This document shows positions 46,250-57,889 of a DNA stretch of 64,000 nt, piece by piece. The stretch lies in NCBI RefSeq assembly GCF_033115175.1, contig NC_084850.1, positions 101,805,439 through 101,869,438 of the forward strand, written 5' to 3'. This DNA is from Lepus europaeus (Eukaryota > Chordata > Mammalia > Lagomorpha > Leporidae). Position 1 is the first letter of the stretch; every line of letters starts with the position of its first letter. The translations under genes and the position numbers were made by a program. The notes under the pieces were generated by a model. It searched no databases and was not told where the DNA came from. It saw nothing but the letters and a program-made list of their open reading frames with translations.

Positions 46250-46768
46250 TCAAGAGCTTAGTACAGAGTTAGCGAACGGAGAAAGTTCTAGAACGGTGAG
46301 CAGTCTCCCAAAGGGATGGAAAAGACGCTGCGAAGCACCAGAAGCCGAGACAGAGGAGCCGGGAGCTCCGCTCCGAGTGCATGGACGGGCGAGGCCATGC
46401 ACCGCGAACGGGTGGCGAAGGAACGTGCGGGCGTGGGAGGGCCCCTCTCGGCCACCGTCACGCGGGGAGCAACGGGTACTCCTCTCTGGGGGGGGGGGGG
46501 GCTGGCGGAGCCACGGCGGCCATCTTGAGCCCAGGGGCCCGGGCGCTGCGGAGGCCAGGGCTCACGAGAGAAGGCCACCGCGGGCAGAGCTCGCCGGCCA
46601 GGGCCGTTGGCACCCGCACCCGCAGGGTCCCCACAGCCAGAGCCAGAGGCAGAGTGAGGAGTGCGGCGGTCCCCGCCCCCCAGGCCTCACGCCCGCCCGC
46701 CCGCCCGGCGGCCAGCACGCGCCCCAGCCCGGGCAGCCGACCAGGCCGCGGCCCTGCGCGGCGGCGCC
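46250..46768 (+). promoter_or_regulatory. GC-rich 5' region of copy D
   Basis: Nearly identical to the copy A 5' region. YY1-type GCCATCTTG is at 46519-46527, preceded by a G run of 14. Confidence 0.65.
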
Positions 46769-47749
46769 ATGCGCCTCACCCTCCAGGCCGGGCCGCAGCT
46801 CACCTTCCACATCGACATTGACCCCGGCCAGACGGTGAGGGCCCTCAAGGAGAAAATTGAAGCCGAGCAGGGCAGAGAGGCCTTTCCGGTAGCGGGGCAG
46901 CAGCTCCTGTATGCGGGCCGTGTCCTGCAGGATGACGCTGTGCTCAGAGACTGTCAGATCCCCGAGCACCACGCTGTGACGGTCCTGGTGGCCAGACCCA
47001 AGGCGGCGACCACAGCCACAGCCACAGCCACAGCTCGGCAGTCCCAGCCTGCCACCACGGCCGGGCCCTCTGCCCCCGCAGCATCGGCTGGTGCTGGGGC
47101 CCCATCGCGCAGCCCTGCCTCGCTCTCCGCGCCCGCCATGTCCGCGCCTGCCACGTCCACGCCTGCCACTACCAAGGGTGCACCTGCTGGCGCACCTGCG
47201 TCACATCCAGCTGCAGGGCAGTCGGCAGGCCCGCCAGGGGCTCCAAGCCCTACACCAGATGATGCCATCGCGGGACCCTCCTCTGGGGCCCAGCTGTCTG
47301 AGCAGGCAGCAAGGGCGCTGCTGACACGTCCGTCTTCCGAGCCAATGGTCGCCGAGATCGTGTCCATGGGCTACGAACGGGAGCACGTCCTTGCAGCCCT
47401 GAGAGCCAGTTCCAACAACCCTCACAGAGCCGTGGAGTATCTTTTAATGGGACTCCCCGGAGACAGGGCAAGTGCGGCCGAGGTCGAGCCCCCTCGAGCC
47501 GGTAGCAGCCGAGCTGGTCGTGAAGAAGCTGGCAGTGAAGGAGGAGGAGTGGACAGCGCGGCAACCGAAGAAGCATCAACAGCAGATGGCAGCTATGTTG
47601 AAGTAACACCCCAGGAATTGGCAGCTATAGAGAGGTTAAAGGCTTTGGGCTTTCCTGAAGGGCTTGTGGTTGAAGCATATTTTGCTTGTGAGAAGAATGA
47701 GGAGTGGGCTGCCAATTTTCTCCTGGAGCAGGACTTGGAGGAGGACTGA
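46769..47749 (+). CDS. RAD23B-like retrogene copy D, lacking the XPC-binding domain (326 aa)
   Basis: The close partner of copy A. The ubiquitin-like domain is residues 1-78, UBA1 about 191-231 and UBA2 about 281-321. It has the same in-frame loss of the XPC-binding segment with the same join ([14 protein letters not shown]). It differs from A by an extra AT pair in the TATATA-type linker and a few substitutions (for example TPQELAAIE against TLQELAAIE in A). It is intronless and whole. If translated it should bind the proteasome and ubiquitin but not XPC. It is the copy nearest UXT, 8 kb upstream of its promoter and on the same strand. Confidence 0.88.
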   Translation: MRLTLQAGPQLTFHIDIDPGQTVRALKEKIEAEQGREAFPVAGQQLLYAGRVLQDDAVLRDCQIPEHHAVTVLVARPKAATTATATATARQSQPATTAGPSAPAASAGAGAPSRSPASLSAPAMSAPATSTPATTKGAPAGAPASHPAAGQSAGPPGAPSPTPDDAIAGPSSGAQLSEQAARALLTRPSSEPMVAEIVSMGYEREHVLAALRASSNNPHRAVEYLLMGLPGDRASAAEVEPPRAGSSRAGREEAGSEGGGVDSAATEEASTADGSYVEVTPQELAAIERLKALGFPEGLVVEAYFACEKNEEWAANFLLEQDLEED

Positions 47750-48610
47750 AAGGGACTCTCCTGTGGCTCACTTCTCCCGCCGTTCCGTTCGCTGTGCTAA
47801 CTTTGTCTCCTACTGCTTTTTGCATGACTTGGGCTTACGTTCACCATACTTGGCATCAGAACTAGATGTTGGGGCAGGGGCGGGAGTCATACGATGCAGG
47901 GTGGGGAGAGATACCCTGCCTGTCTGCTTCAACCAGCAGATGCCTCAAATCCACACAGTGTGCAGAGTAGGCTGTCACCACCAGCAGCCATTGCAGGTCC
48001 TCATTTCTCCTGTGAAGCACCACGTAACCTTTTCTTAGTTTCTCTTCAGGTGACTGCTGTCCAGTCTTTTTTATTTCTTTATTTTGACTTAGATAAAACA
48101 CTAAATAACTTTATTTGGGTTTCCCTGTTTTTAGTCCAATCATCCAGACTAGCTATATCCAGACTAGTTATTGCCTTGGTTTCTATTTATGTCACATTGG
48201 TTTTGGAAACCCTCTGCATCCCTAGAATTTAAGGTCTCTGTTTCATGGCAATACTAAGGAATGGCTTTGTGTAATTGCCAAAAATGTTACAGCATCTACA
48301 AGCAGTATTGTCAAGTTATTGATGGTTATTGCTTCTTCATGTATGTATGAAATTAAATGTTATGAGGCCTGTTCTTTCATGTTACCTACCTTGGGTGGGT
48401 AAGGAAAGAAAAGAACCTGTTCTTCATATGAGAATATTTACTGTTATCTTAAAAGTTTTTTATTATTGAGTTGAATGTGAGAACTTTTTTAACTGATTCA
48501 GGAGAGTAAACATGTATAGACAGTGATTTTGCTTTTAGTATTTTTTTAAAATGAGGATGTGTCTAATATTGTGTACTTTATAGTTTTATTACAATAAAAT
48601 TTTAAAAACA
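47750..48610 (+). other. 3' UTR-like region of copy D
   Basis: Up to about 48014 it pairs with A. After that it follows another, probably ancestral, 3' UTR version also seen around B (TTTCATGGCAA, GTTATTGATGGTTATTGC, TTCTTCATATGAGAATA). AATAAA is at 48593-48598. The array's homology ends here. Confidence 0.65.
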
Positions 48611-48674
48611 GCATTCCATGTTTTGGAATGGATGTGTGCCTTTTTGATACAAACCCATGATAAAAGCCCATGGA

Positions 48675-49020
48675 AAGGGGCCTGTGCTCAGCAGGTTAAT
48701 GCCCTGGCCTGAAGCGCCAGCATCCCATATGGGCGCTGGTTCGAGACCCGGCTGCTCCACTTCCAATCCAGCTCTCTGTTGTGGCCTGGGAAAGCAGTGG
48801 AAGATGGTCCAAGTGCTTGGGCCCCTATACCCACATGGGAGACCAAGAAGAAGCTCCTGGCTCCTGGCTTCACATAGGCACAGCTCCAGCCATTGCAGCC
48901 ATCTGGGAAATGAACCAGTGGATAGAAAACCTCTCTCTCTCTCCCCCCTCTCTGCCTCTCCTCTCTATGTATGACTCTGACTTTCAAATAAATAAATAAA
49001 TAAATCTTTAATTTTTTAAA
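48675..49020 (+). mobile_element. CSINE
   Basis: Complete plus element, from GGGGCCTGTGCTCAGCAGG to CAAATAAATAAATAAATAAA. Confidence 0.85.
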
Positions 49021-49137
49021 AAAAAGCCCTTAGGGAAATGCAGCCTTCCCTTCCTTCTCCCTTGCAGTTTCCTCAGCAGAAATTTGTTTAGGAGAAAGTT
49101 GTAAGTCAAAGGGTTGCCTGTTTAAAAACTCAATGAA

Positions 49138-49368
49138 TGGGGCTGGTGCTGTGGCATAGCGGGTTAAGCTCCCTTCTGCAGTGCCAGCATCTCATATGGG
49201 CACCGGTTCAATTCCCAGGTGCTCCACTTCTGACCTGAGGAAGCAGCCAAAGATGGCCCAAGTGCTTGGGCTACTACACCCACATGAGACCCAGAAGAAG
49301 ATCCTTGTTCTTGGCTTCTCCCTGGCCCAGCCCTGGCTGTTGTGACCATTCGGTGAGTAAACCAGGTG

Positions 49369-49399
<31 letters not shown>

Positions 49400-49440
49400 T
49401 CTAACTCTCCCTTTGAAATAAAATAAATAAATCCTAAAAA
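49138..49440 (+). mobile_element. CSINE
   Basis: Plus element, head GGGGCTGGTGCTGTGGCAT, with a CT run at 49375-49402 and an A-rich end. Confidence 0.85.
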
Positions 49441-49937
49441 AAACAAGTAATGCTTATTCATTTCAGAATTTACATATGCGTTTCAAACCTGGGTTTATGA
49501 TATTTGTAAATGTTGTGCTTTATTAGAAAAGAATCTATTACCATTAAGTCTCCTGAGTGATTTTACTATAAACAAGAGTAGGCAGACAATACTGTGAGCC
49601 AGCATTTTCACTGGTTGCAAGAGGGTTGAGATCTTTGCAAGGGTTGGGAGATGTGGCTGGAAAGGACTTTGGAAAATATAAGGTGAAGAGTCATATTCCA
49701 AGAAAACTTAATATCAAAAACAATGACAGCAAACTGTAGCAGTTTAGAACTGGTGCTGGGGGGGAGAAAAGCCCTGAGGAGTAGGCAGAGAAGTTCTATT
49801 TGTGGTGACCAAAATGTTGGCTAATTGAATTATGGTGCTATTGCACCCCTTTGTGAATACACTAGAAACCACTCAATTGTCGCTTCTGATTTGTGAATCT
49901 AATGTGAATTTATCTCAATAATGCTGCTTCTTTGAAG
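49441..49937. other. Intergenic, nothing recognised
   Basis: No gene or clear repeat. The only frame of note has no family match and no conserved pattern. Confidence 0.5.
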
Positions 49938-50215
49938 AGTTTTTTTTTTATGTATTTGAAAGGCAGAGAGAGAGAGAGAGAGAGAGATCTTCCATTCACT
50001 GGTTCATTGCCAAATGGGTATAATGGCCGTGACTGGTCCATGCCGGAACCAGAAGCCAGGAGTTTGATCCAGGGCTCTGACATGGGTCCAGGGGCCCAAG
50101 TATTCAGGCTATCTTCTGCTGTCTTCCTGCAACATTAGCAGTGAGATGGATGAGAAGTGGAGCTGCCAGGAGTGAAATTAGGACTCATTCAGGATTGGAA
50201 CAACAGTGGTGGCTG
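49938..50215 (-). mobile_element. CSINE
   Basis: Reverse element with a GA run at 49965-49987 and a diverged body. Confidence 0.7.
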
Positions 50216-50319
50216 ACTGTTCCTGTCTCTCAAATAAAATAAAAATAATTAAAAATTTTTTATTTTAGTGCAAAATTTTCAGATTCATACATAGATTTTC
50301 ATAATATGTATTTCCACAG

Positions 50320-50645
50320 ACTTTTAAAAATATTTATATTTATTTATTTGTTTATTTGAAAAGCAGAGCAACCAAGAGACCTTCCATATGGTATTTCATG
50401 TTCCCTGTGTCTGCAATAGGCAGGTCTGGGCCAAAGCACCCCGAGGAATCTAGGAACTCCATTCAGGTCCCCCATTTGTGTGGCAGGGATCCAAGTACTT
50501 GAGCCCTCATCTGCTGTTTTTCCAGGTGCATTAGCAAGAAGATGGATTAGAAGCAAATTAGCCATGTCTCAAACCAGCACTCTGATAATGGGATGTTGGT
50601 ATCACAAGCAGTGGTTTTTAAGCTACTGCACCACAATACCAGCCC
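50320..50645 (-). mobile_element. Old CSINE
   Basis: Reverse element: TTTATTTATTTGTTTATTTG start and ACCACAATACCAGCCCC end in plus. Confidence 0.75.
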
Positions 50646-51120
50646 CTATGAACTTTTTAAATCCCTCATATAAGGAATTCTCAAAATCCAACAGTTTAGT
50701 AAAAACAATCTAATTAGAAAATGAACAGAGAATGTAAAGAGACATTTCAGCAAATGGGATACATGGATAGCAAATATGGACATGGTGACATGTTCTGCAT
50801 CATTAGCTATCAAGTAAAGGCAAACTTACCTGGGCCTCAGTGTTTCTTCCTGGGAAAATGCAAAGATAGGGAAAAGAGGTGTTAAGTCAGAACTGGGGAA
50901 AGTATAGGAGTAGATGATTGGATGAAAGGAGAGCAAAGAGTAATGAAGATATGAGGCTTGGTCGATATCCTGTCTTGGGCTAGAGTTGGATACAGCTTGA
51001 CCATGTTTCTCATTTCTCCCTGAATTACCAACCTGAAAATGCCAACTCATCAGCCAGGGAAGAGATCACTAGTAGAAGCCAGGGCAGCCCATGTGGTTAT
51101 AGCCCAGCCTCTATATTATT
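50646..51120. other. Intergenic, nothing recognised
   Basis: No gene or repeat assigned. Confidence 0.45.
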
Positions 51121-51480
51121 GACTGACATAATTACGTAGGGCTAGGATTGGCACACTTTTCCTGTAAAAAGTCAGATATTAAATACTTTTTGGGTATTCA
51201 GGCCAGATGGCCTCTTTGGCAACTACTCAACTGTGCCACTGTAGCATGAAAGCAGTCACAGATAATATGTAGATAAATGAATGTGGCTGTGTTCCCATAA
51301 AACTTCATTATTGAACACTGAAATTCAAATTGCATATAATTTTCACATGTCCCAAACTATTTTATTGTTACTTTATTAAGCACTTAAAAAATATAAATGG
51401 CATTCTTAGCTCATAAGATGTAAGGAAACATCAAGAGTTAGCAAACCAGTATAACAGTTTGCTGACCCCTGATATAGAAC
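51120..51480. mobile_element. Old mammalian DNA-transposon-type remnant
   Basis: It has the wording common to an old mammalian repeat: TTTTCCTGTAAAAAGTCAGA, GGCCAGATGGCCTCTTTGGC, AACTACTCAACTGTGCC, AAAACTTCATTATTG and TTTGCTGACCCCTG at the end. Probably hAT-type; the exact family is uncertain. Confidence 0.5.
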
Positions 51481-51574
51481 TTAGATGAGGAGGTTTGTAA
51501 TGGAGTATGTGTACAATTGACACTTAATACTTGATTTACAATGCAGTGATCTCCTTTAGATCCAAAAGCTCTTT

Positions 51575-51830
51575 TTTAAAAATTATTTATTTATTTATTT
51601 ATTTGAAAGGGAGAGAGATGGAGAGAGGGACAGAGAGGGGATGGGGAGATTCTTTCTACTGATTCCCTTCACAAAGGGCCACAACAGCCAGGGTGGGCCA
51701 GGCCAACCAAGCCAAAGCCAGGAGACAGGAACTCCACCCAGGTCTCCAAGGTGGTAGCAGGGGTCTAAGTACTTGGGTCATCCTCCACTGTTTTCCCAGG
51801 TGCATTAGCAGGGAACTTAGACTCATAAAT
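51575..51830 (-). mobile_element. Old CSINE
   Basis: Reverse element starting TTATTTATTTATTTATTTG and cut short before its head. Confidence 0.75.
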
Positions 51831-51850
51831 TCTACTTCTAGAAACTAATC

Positions 51851-52110
51851 ACTAGGGATCAACATTGTGGGACGACAGGTTAAGCTGCCACTTAGGACGT
51901 TGGTATCCCATATTGGAGGGCCAGTTGGAGCCCTGGCTTCTCCATTACCAACCTGGCTTCCTACAAATGTACCTGGGAAGGCAGTAGATGATGTTCCAAA
52001 TACTTGGGCCCCTGCCACCCATATGAAAGACCCAGCTGAAGTTCTAAGCTCCTGGCTTCAGCCTGGATCATTCCCAGCTATTGCAACCACTTGGGATATG
52101 AACCAAAATC
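51851..52110 (+). mobile_element. Old CSINE, 3'-truncated
   Basis: Plus body from GGGATCAACATTGTGGGACG to GGGATATGAACC, without the CT tail. Confidence 0.7.
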
Positions 52111-52401
52111 CTGTTTTATCACCAGGATATAATTATGGTTGTGCACCAAAATTTGCAAGCAAATACAGTTATCCCATCCCAGACTATAACAATGATAAAA
52201 CTGGACATTTAAACATCCAATAACAGAAGAGTGGCTCAAATATCTGCAGCCATCCAAAGGACAGAGTGGAAATGCAGCCATGTCAACAATTATTTTGTAA
52301 TCTGGAGAGAAAGTAAAAGTGGCCAAATATTCACAACTGGTAAACCTCAGTGAAGGCTCTATGTGTGTTCACTGTCAACATTTCTATAGATTAGAAATGT
52401 A

Positions 52402-52705
52402 GGGGCTGGCACTGTGGCACAGTGGGTTAAAGCCCCAGCCTGCATCCCATATGGGCACTGGGCTTGAGTCCCAGCTGCTCCACTTCCAATCCAGCTCTCT
52501 TCTGTGGCCTGGGAAAGCAGTAGAACATAGCCCAAGTCCTTGGGCCCCTGCATCCACGTGGGAGACCCGGAAGAAGCTCCTGGCTTTAGATCAGCTCAAC
52601 TCTGGCCAATGCAGTCATTTGGGGAGTGAACCAGCAGAATGGCAGACCTCTCTCTCTGGCTCTACCTCTCTCTGTAACTCTTTCAAATAAATAAAATTCT
52701 TTATA
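52402..52705 (+). mobile_element. CSINE
   Basis: Plus element from GGGGCTGGCACTGTGGCAC to TTTCAAATAAATAAAATTC. Confidence 0.85.
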
Positions 52706-52747
52706 AAAACAAAATGTAAAAGCAAAATTGGCAACATTTTTCTTTTA

Positions 52748-53040
52748 AGATTTATTTATTCATTTTAAAGGCAGAGAGTGACAGAGGGATCTTCCATCTG
52801 CTGGTTTACCTCCCAGATGTCTGTAATATCCAGGGCTGGGCTAGGCTGAAGCCAGGAGCCAGGAGCTTCTTCTGGGTCTCCCATATGGGTGGCACCTGGG
52901 CCATCCTCCGCTGCTTTCCCAGGCCATCAGCAGGGAGCTGGATAGGAAGTGGAGCAGCTGGGACTTGAACTGGTGCCCATATGGGATACCAGTGTTGTAG
53001 GAGTTGGATTTAGCCACTATGCAATGCCAGTCCAGGACAT
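52748..53040 (-). mobile_element. CSINE
   Basis: Reverse element with a tail at AGATTTATTTATTCATT and the body through AATGCCAGTCC. Confidence 0.8.
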
Positions 53041-53077
53041 ATATTTTTTTTAAAAAATGGGGGTTGATGTTGCTGGG

Positions 53078-53410
53078 GCTAGCACTGTGGTGCAGCATGT
53101 TAAGCTACCGCTTGGGACACCAGCATCTTATACTGGAGTGTCAGTTCAAGTCCTAGCTACTTTGCCTTCTCATCTAGCTTCCTGCTAATGTGCCTAGGAG
53201 TTGGCAGGTGATGGCCCAAGTACTTGGGCAAGCAACCCACATGGAAGATCTAGATAGGGTTCTTGGCTCCAGGATTCAGCCTGGCCTAGCCCTCACAGTT
53301 GAGGACATTTGGGAAGTGAACCAGTGGATGGAAGATCTCGCTCTGTCTCTCATTCTTTCTCTATCAATCTGCCTTTCCAATAAAGCAAATAAACAGATTT
53401 TTAAAATAGA
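53078..53410 (+). mobile_element. CSINE
   Basis: Plus element from GGGGCTAGCACTGTGGTGC to the tail near 53400. Confidence 0.8.
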
Positions 53411-53624
53411 AAAGTGATTGTTTTTTAAAAATAGAAAAGTGTTTTTTTGTGAAATATAAATTAATAGACCTGCCCAGACCCATCCTCAGCCCAACAGAAC
53501 TATATGTGTTCTTGCTGCCAAATAAAGGTAACAAATGCTTTATCTCTTTCACAAGAAAGTGGTAGAGATTAACCTTAACTGAATGTTTGTCTAACTACTT
53601 AGTGTCTGTTTAAATCACAATAAA

Positions 53625-53940
53625 TAGCATTGTGGCACAGCAGGCTGCCACCTGTGAAGCCTGTGATGCCAGCATCCCATATAGAATGCTGGTTTGAGTT
53701 CTGGCTGCTCTGCTTCTGATCCAGCTCCCTGCCAATACACCTGGGAAAGCAATGGAGGATGTAGCTAGTACTTGGGTCCCTACTACCCACATGGGAGACC
53801 CAGATGAAATTCCTAGTTCCTGGCTTTGGCCTGGCTGGGCCCCAGCTGCTGTTACCATTTGGGGAGTGAACCAGCGAATGGAAGATCCCTTTCTCTCTCT
53901 GTCACTCTGCCTTTCAAATAGATAAATATTTTTTTTTAAA
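53625..53940 (+). mobile_element. CSINE
   Basis: Plus element: AGCATTGTGGCACAGCAGG head and TTTCAAATAGATAAAT tail. Confidence 0.8.
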
Positions 53941-53994
53941 AATCACACTAAATGTAATTTTAACTATAAAGTGAGATTTTAAAAAAAAGTATGA

Positions 53995-54510
53995 GGGTAC
54001 TTCAGAAAGTTTATGGAAACGAATTAAAATGTAAAGTTATTTTGGTGCGAAAAACTTTCGAAAGCCATGCATACACAGAGTCTTCAAAAAGTTCATGGAA
54101 ATTGCACACTATGAAGAAATTATAAATGGATTTCAAAAATTTTGAACCAAACCAATCTTATTTTTCTTTACGTTATTTATTTCTTTTCATTTTATTTGAA
54201 AGTCACACAGAGTGATCTTCTATCCTCTGGGATACTCCTCAAATGCTGGCAAAAGCAAGGACTAGGCCAGGCTGAAATAAGGAATCCAGAACTTCATGTG
54301 GGTCTCTTACATATTTTATGGGACCCAACTACATCAGTCATCACCTGCTGCCTCCCAGGGTATGCATTAGCAGAAACCTGGATCCAAAGTGAAGGAGCTG
54401 GGACTCGAACCAGGCACTCCACCAACATGTGATACCAGTGTTCCAAGCAGGGACTTAACCACGGTTTAATTCTATTTTCCCACAAACTTTTAAAAGAACT
54501 CTCATGTTAA
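53995..54510. mobile_element. Mariner-like MITE split by a CSINE
   Basis: Left inverted end GGGTACTTCAGAAAGTTTAT, with inner GTCTTCAAAAAGTTCATGG. A reverse CSINE (54160-54470) separates it from a short right end (TTTTCCCACAAACTTTTAAA). The same element type is at 60790-61360. Confidence 0.6.
54160..54470 (-). mobile_element. CSINE nested in a MITE
   Basis: Reverse diverged SINE (TTATTTGAAAGTCACACAGAG ... GGACTTAACCACGG in short matches). Confidence 0.65.
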
Positions 54511-55250
54511 AAAAAACTCAATGTTCCTTTTACAGTCACTTTTTTCTGAAGGCAAAGAAAAGCTTAACAAACAGGTTTGAGAATTTGGAAACGACAACTG
54601 AAGTTTTACACGCAAATTACTTGGGAAGACTTCACAAGTAAGGGTAAGGACTTTAGGCTCTAGATATCGGGATAGCATTTGGGGGTGCGAGCATCTGAAT
54701 TCTCCTCTGGGCTCAGGCCAGGACTTGCTGGATTAGATGCTAAAGATGCAAAATACAGGCATTCAATCACTTGAGTGCATACAAAGAAAAAGCTTGCCCA
54801 TTTAATTAAACACATGGGGATTATTCCTAAGTACAAAATAGCAGATCTTTTGCAGACGACTCAGCGACCCTCCATTTGACTAATAAAATGAGATGCTTAG
54901 ACATAGTATTGCCAATCTCTGTTTAGCTCCATTTATAGATTGTGAGCCACAGAGCTGCAATCCTCAAAGAGGAATTGTAGAAAAATGCGTCTCCGTTAAA
55001 AAGGTTTTAAATGCTCATACTCGTTCCCATCACCGGGAGTGAAACGCAAACCTCTTGTGTGAAAAGTCACTATGTGACTTGCCTGTCCGCCTCCCAGGCT
55101 CTGCCTTTTGAATACTAAACGCTTCAGTCCCTAGCTCTACCTCCACCTGTGCGCTCTACCGCCACCTGTGCGTTCTACCTCCCCTGGAAACCGCCAAATC
55201 CACAAAAGCCGCGAACAGTCCCCACGGGCTCCACGCGCCGCTTGTGCAGT
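54511..55250. other. Unique sequence upstream of UXT
   Basis: No gene or repeat recognised. GC content rises toward the UXT promoter. Short tandem wording near 55138-55185 (CCACCTGTGCG/TTCTACC) repeats two to three times. Confidence 0.5.
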
Positions 55251-55494
55251 TTCCAATAGGCTAGTTCACAGCCAAACGATCTCTGCTCCCACGCCCTACA
55301 GTCCTACCTGATCTCCTTTGATTCAGTAAAGCCCTGCCCTTCTCTTCTTCCCCTTGGCGGGTCTTACTTCCTTTCAGGACCGCCCCTCCCCACCTGCTTA
55401 TTTGGTTGGCCAGCGCGCTTGTTATACGTCATTCACCCGCGCCACCCGGAAGCCGCGGTTATACCGACCCGTTCTTATTGCCGGCGGCCCTCAG
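55250..55494 (+). promoter_or_regulatory. UXT promoter and untranslated first exon
   Basis: GC-rich sequence without a TATA box. It contains a CRE-like TACGTCAT (55425-55432) and an ETS-type CCGGAAG (55446-55452), usual for housekeeping promoters. An untranslated exon ends at 55494 with the donor CAG/GTAAGG. The start of transcription was not determined; it is likely between about 55400 and 55480. Confidence 0.7.
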
Positions 55495-55660
55495 GTAAGG
55501 GCCGCATTTTGGTATCCCTGGGTGGCCGAGTCCCAGAGTTGGGAAGGGCAGAAGGCGGAACCCCCAGCAGGACCCGAACGTGCCCATTTCCCAACGTTGA
55601 GAGGGTGGACATGAAGTGGTCAACGTGGTCTTCCCCCTGCTCATTCCCCAGGAGCCCATA

Positions 55661-57377
55661 ATGGAGACGCCCCCTAAAGGGCGGGTGGTTGAGGCCACGG
55701 GAGAGAAAGTTCTGCGCTATGAGGCCTTCATCAGTGACGTGCTGCAGCGGGACTTGCGGTGAGTGACAGCGAGGGGGCGGGGCCTTCAGAATAGTCCACG
55801 TGGTGGGTGGGGCGTTTAAAGTCGGGGGCCAAGCCTTCAGATTGGTGGGCGAGACGTTCGGAGCCCATCACCACGCGCCATTCGAAGGGGAAAGGAGGAG
55901 CGACTTCCGGGGTGCGATTTGGCTAGGACGTGGCGTTCGTAGGGCGTGTCTGCGCATGCGCAGTCCTGATGTTGCTTAATGGATTAGGGCCAAATTCCAG
56001 ATTCATAGTTCTGGGGTTTGAGTTCTGGCTCGGCTACCTTGCCATCCGTGTAAACATCACACCTTGCCCCTCCCTTCTGTGCCTTATAAACTTCTCAAAT
56101 CAGTAAAATGAGGAAGTTTATTATGGAACCTTACTCATGCAGTGGTTCTGAGTTTCTAATGTGATGCCTGAAATATGTTAAAGGTTCAAGGAATGTGAAA
56201 AGCTGTTATTACTAATCTGAGCAGGAAGTAAGGCTTAGATTATGAGCATCCCGAAAGGGATGGAGGATTTTTCTAGGGGGAAGATGAGACATAGAGATTG
56301 ACATTTGGGAGCAAAGTGTAATAATAGTAAGAGCTAACATATATATAAAGCTTATCATTTGGAAGACATCATTCTAAGTGTCTTATAGTAAACATTCATT
56401 TAATCCCAGTGCCTCTGTGAGGTTGGAATGCCACTCCTATTTTGTAGATGAGAAAACTGCATATAGAACAGTTTACTTGCTGAAGTCACACAGCTAGTAA
56501 AGGGTAGAACCCAGATTCAAACCCAGGCAGTCTGACCCAGTGTCCAGAATTTTAACTTCTACACTAAAAGGCCTACTTAGAGCATGGTAACCTGAGCACC
56601 TCAAAGAATCATGGTATAAAGTTTCCCAAGGAGGACAGAGCTGCCTGTTGGTCACCATTTGTACTTTTGTCCCATCAGAAAAGTACTGGACCATCGAGAC
56701 AAGGTATATGAGCAGCTGGCCAAATACCTTCAACTAAGAAATGTCATTGAACGACTCCAGGTAGATATATCATGATTGGGTACTGTTTTTGTTTTGTTCT
56801 CATTTGGTTTTGGTATGTGTGTGGTGGGGGGAGCATGGGAAGGAACTGAGAAGAGAGACCCTAGACCAAAACCTGTCACCTGACCTACAAATTGACCACT
56901 GACCTCTACCTCTTTTTCCCTGGCCCCACAGGAGGCTAAGCAATCGGAGTTATATATGCAGGTGGATTTGGGCTGTAACTTCTTCGTTGACACAGTAGTG
57001 TGAGTGTTTACCCGCCCTTCTGAGCCCTTCCTTCATGCAAGATATTTTTTTGAGCATCTTCTATGTCCCAGACACTGTGCTAGATTTTACATACCTTAGG
57101 ACATAACCTAAGTACTGGGAATATGACAAGAAATAAAATAGAATAAAATCCCTGCCTTCCCAGAGTCTCAATTTGGGGAAGGGGAGGGAGTAAAAAATTA
57201 ACTAAACTATATGGTATGATAAACAGTAATAAGGATGTCTTCCACTTCCTCTAACCTCTCTCTCCTCAGCTCAGATACTTCACGCATCTATGTGGCCCTG
57301 GGATATGGTTTTTTCCTGGAATTGACACTGGCAGAAGCTCTCAAGTTCATTGATCGTAAGAGCTCACTCCTCACACA
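55661..57377 (+). CDS. UXT, first four coding exons (gene continues past the right edge)
   Basis: UXT is a small alpha-prefoldin-like chaperone found in URI/R2TP prefoldin-like complexes. It also acts as a nuclear cofactor of the androgen receptor and NF-kB. Coding exons: 55661-55758, 56679-56760, 56932-56999 and 57270-57377, all with AG/GT borders and matching phases; 55652 begins the exon after an acceptor CCCCAG. The first 118 residues are readable ([69 protein letters not shown]) and closely follow human UXT (157 aa). They comprise the N-terminal coiled-coil helix and the central beta hairpins. The last exons (expected SNSLTKDS...) were not found up to 64000. The human long-isoform start is replaced here by GTG at 55622-55630. 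Confidence 0.95.
55980..56145 (+). mobile_element. MIR remnant in UXT intron
   Basis: GGGTTTGAGTTCTGGCTCGG...AAACTTCTCAAATC-type wording in short matches, as in MIR SINEs. Confidence 0.45.
56330..56560 (-). mobile_element. MIR in UXT intron
   Basis: The MIR core CTCATTTTACAGATGAGAAAAC-type region, here CTATTTTGTAGATGAGAAAA, then CACACAGCTAGTAA and CCAGATTCAAACCCAGGC. Confidence 0.7.
57040..57200 (-). mobile_element. L2 fragment in UXT intron
   Basis: GAGCATCTTCTATGTCCCAG, ACACTGTGCTAG and ATCCCTGCCTTCCCAGAG follow the L2 3' wording in reverse. Confidence 0.65.
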
Positions 57378-57417
57378 GTAAGTCCATTCTTGAAGGTAGT
57401 ATCTAAACGCCCCACCA

Positions 57418-57752
57418 TTTTTTTAAAAGATTTTATTTATTTTATTTGAGAGGTAGAGTTACAGACAGTGAGAGGGAGAGATAAGGAGAAAGGTCTTCCT
57501 TCCGTTGGTTCACTCCCCAGATGGCTGCAACAGCTGGAGCTGGGCCAATCCAAAGCCAGGAACCAGGCGTTTCTTCCAGGTCTCCCACGTGGGTGCAGGG
57601 GCCCAAGCACTTGGGCCATCTTCTATTGCTTTCCCAGGCCATAGCAGAGAGCTGGATTGGAAGTGGAGCAGCTGGGACTAGAACTGGTGCCTATATGGGA
57701 TGCCGGCGCCACAGGTGGAGGATTGACCTACTGTGCCATTGTACTGGCCCCA
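57418..57752 (-). mobile_element. CSINE in UXT intron
   Basis: Complete reverse element, from AAGATTTTATTTATTTTATT to TGCCATTGTACTGGCCCC. Confidence 0.88.
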
Positions 57753-57889
57753 ACACCCCACCATTTTCAACACTCTTCTCCCTTAAGTTAGAGACCTACT
57801 TCCGTTCCTTCTCTGGGCTGGAGCTGAGGAAAGTGGGGATGCAAAGTTCAGCCCCAGGTATAGCACATAGTAAACACTCCAATAAGTTA

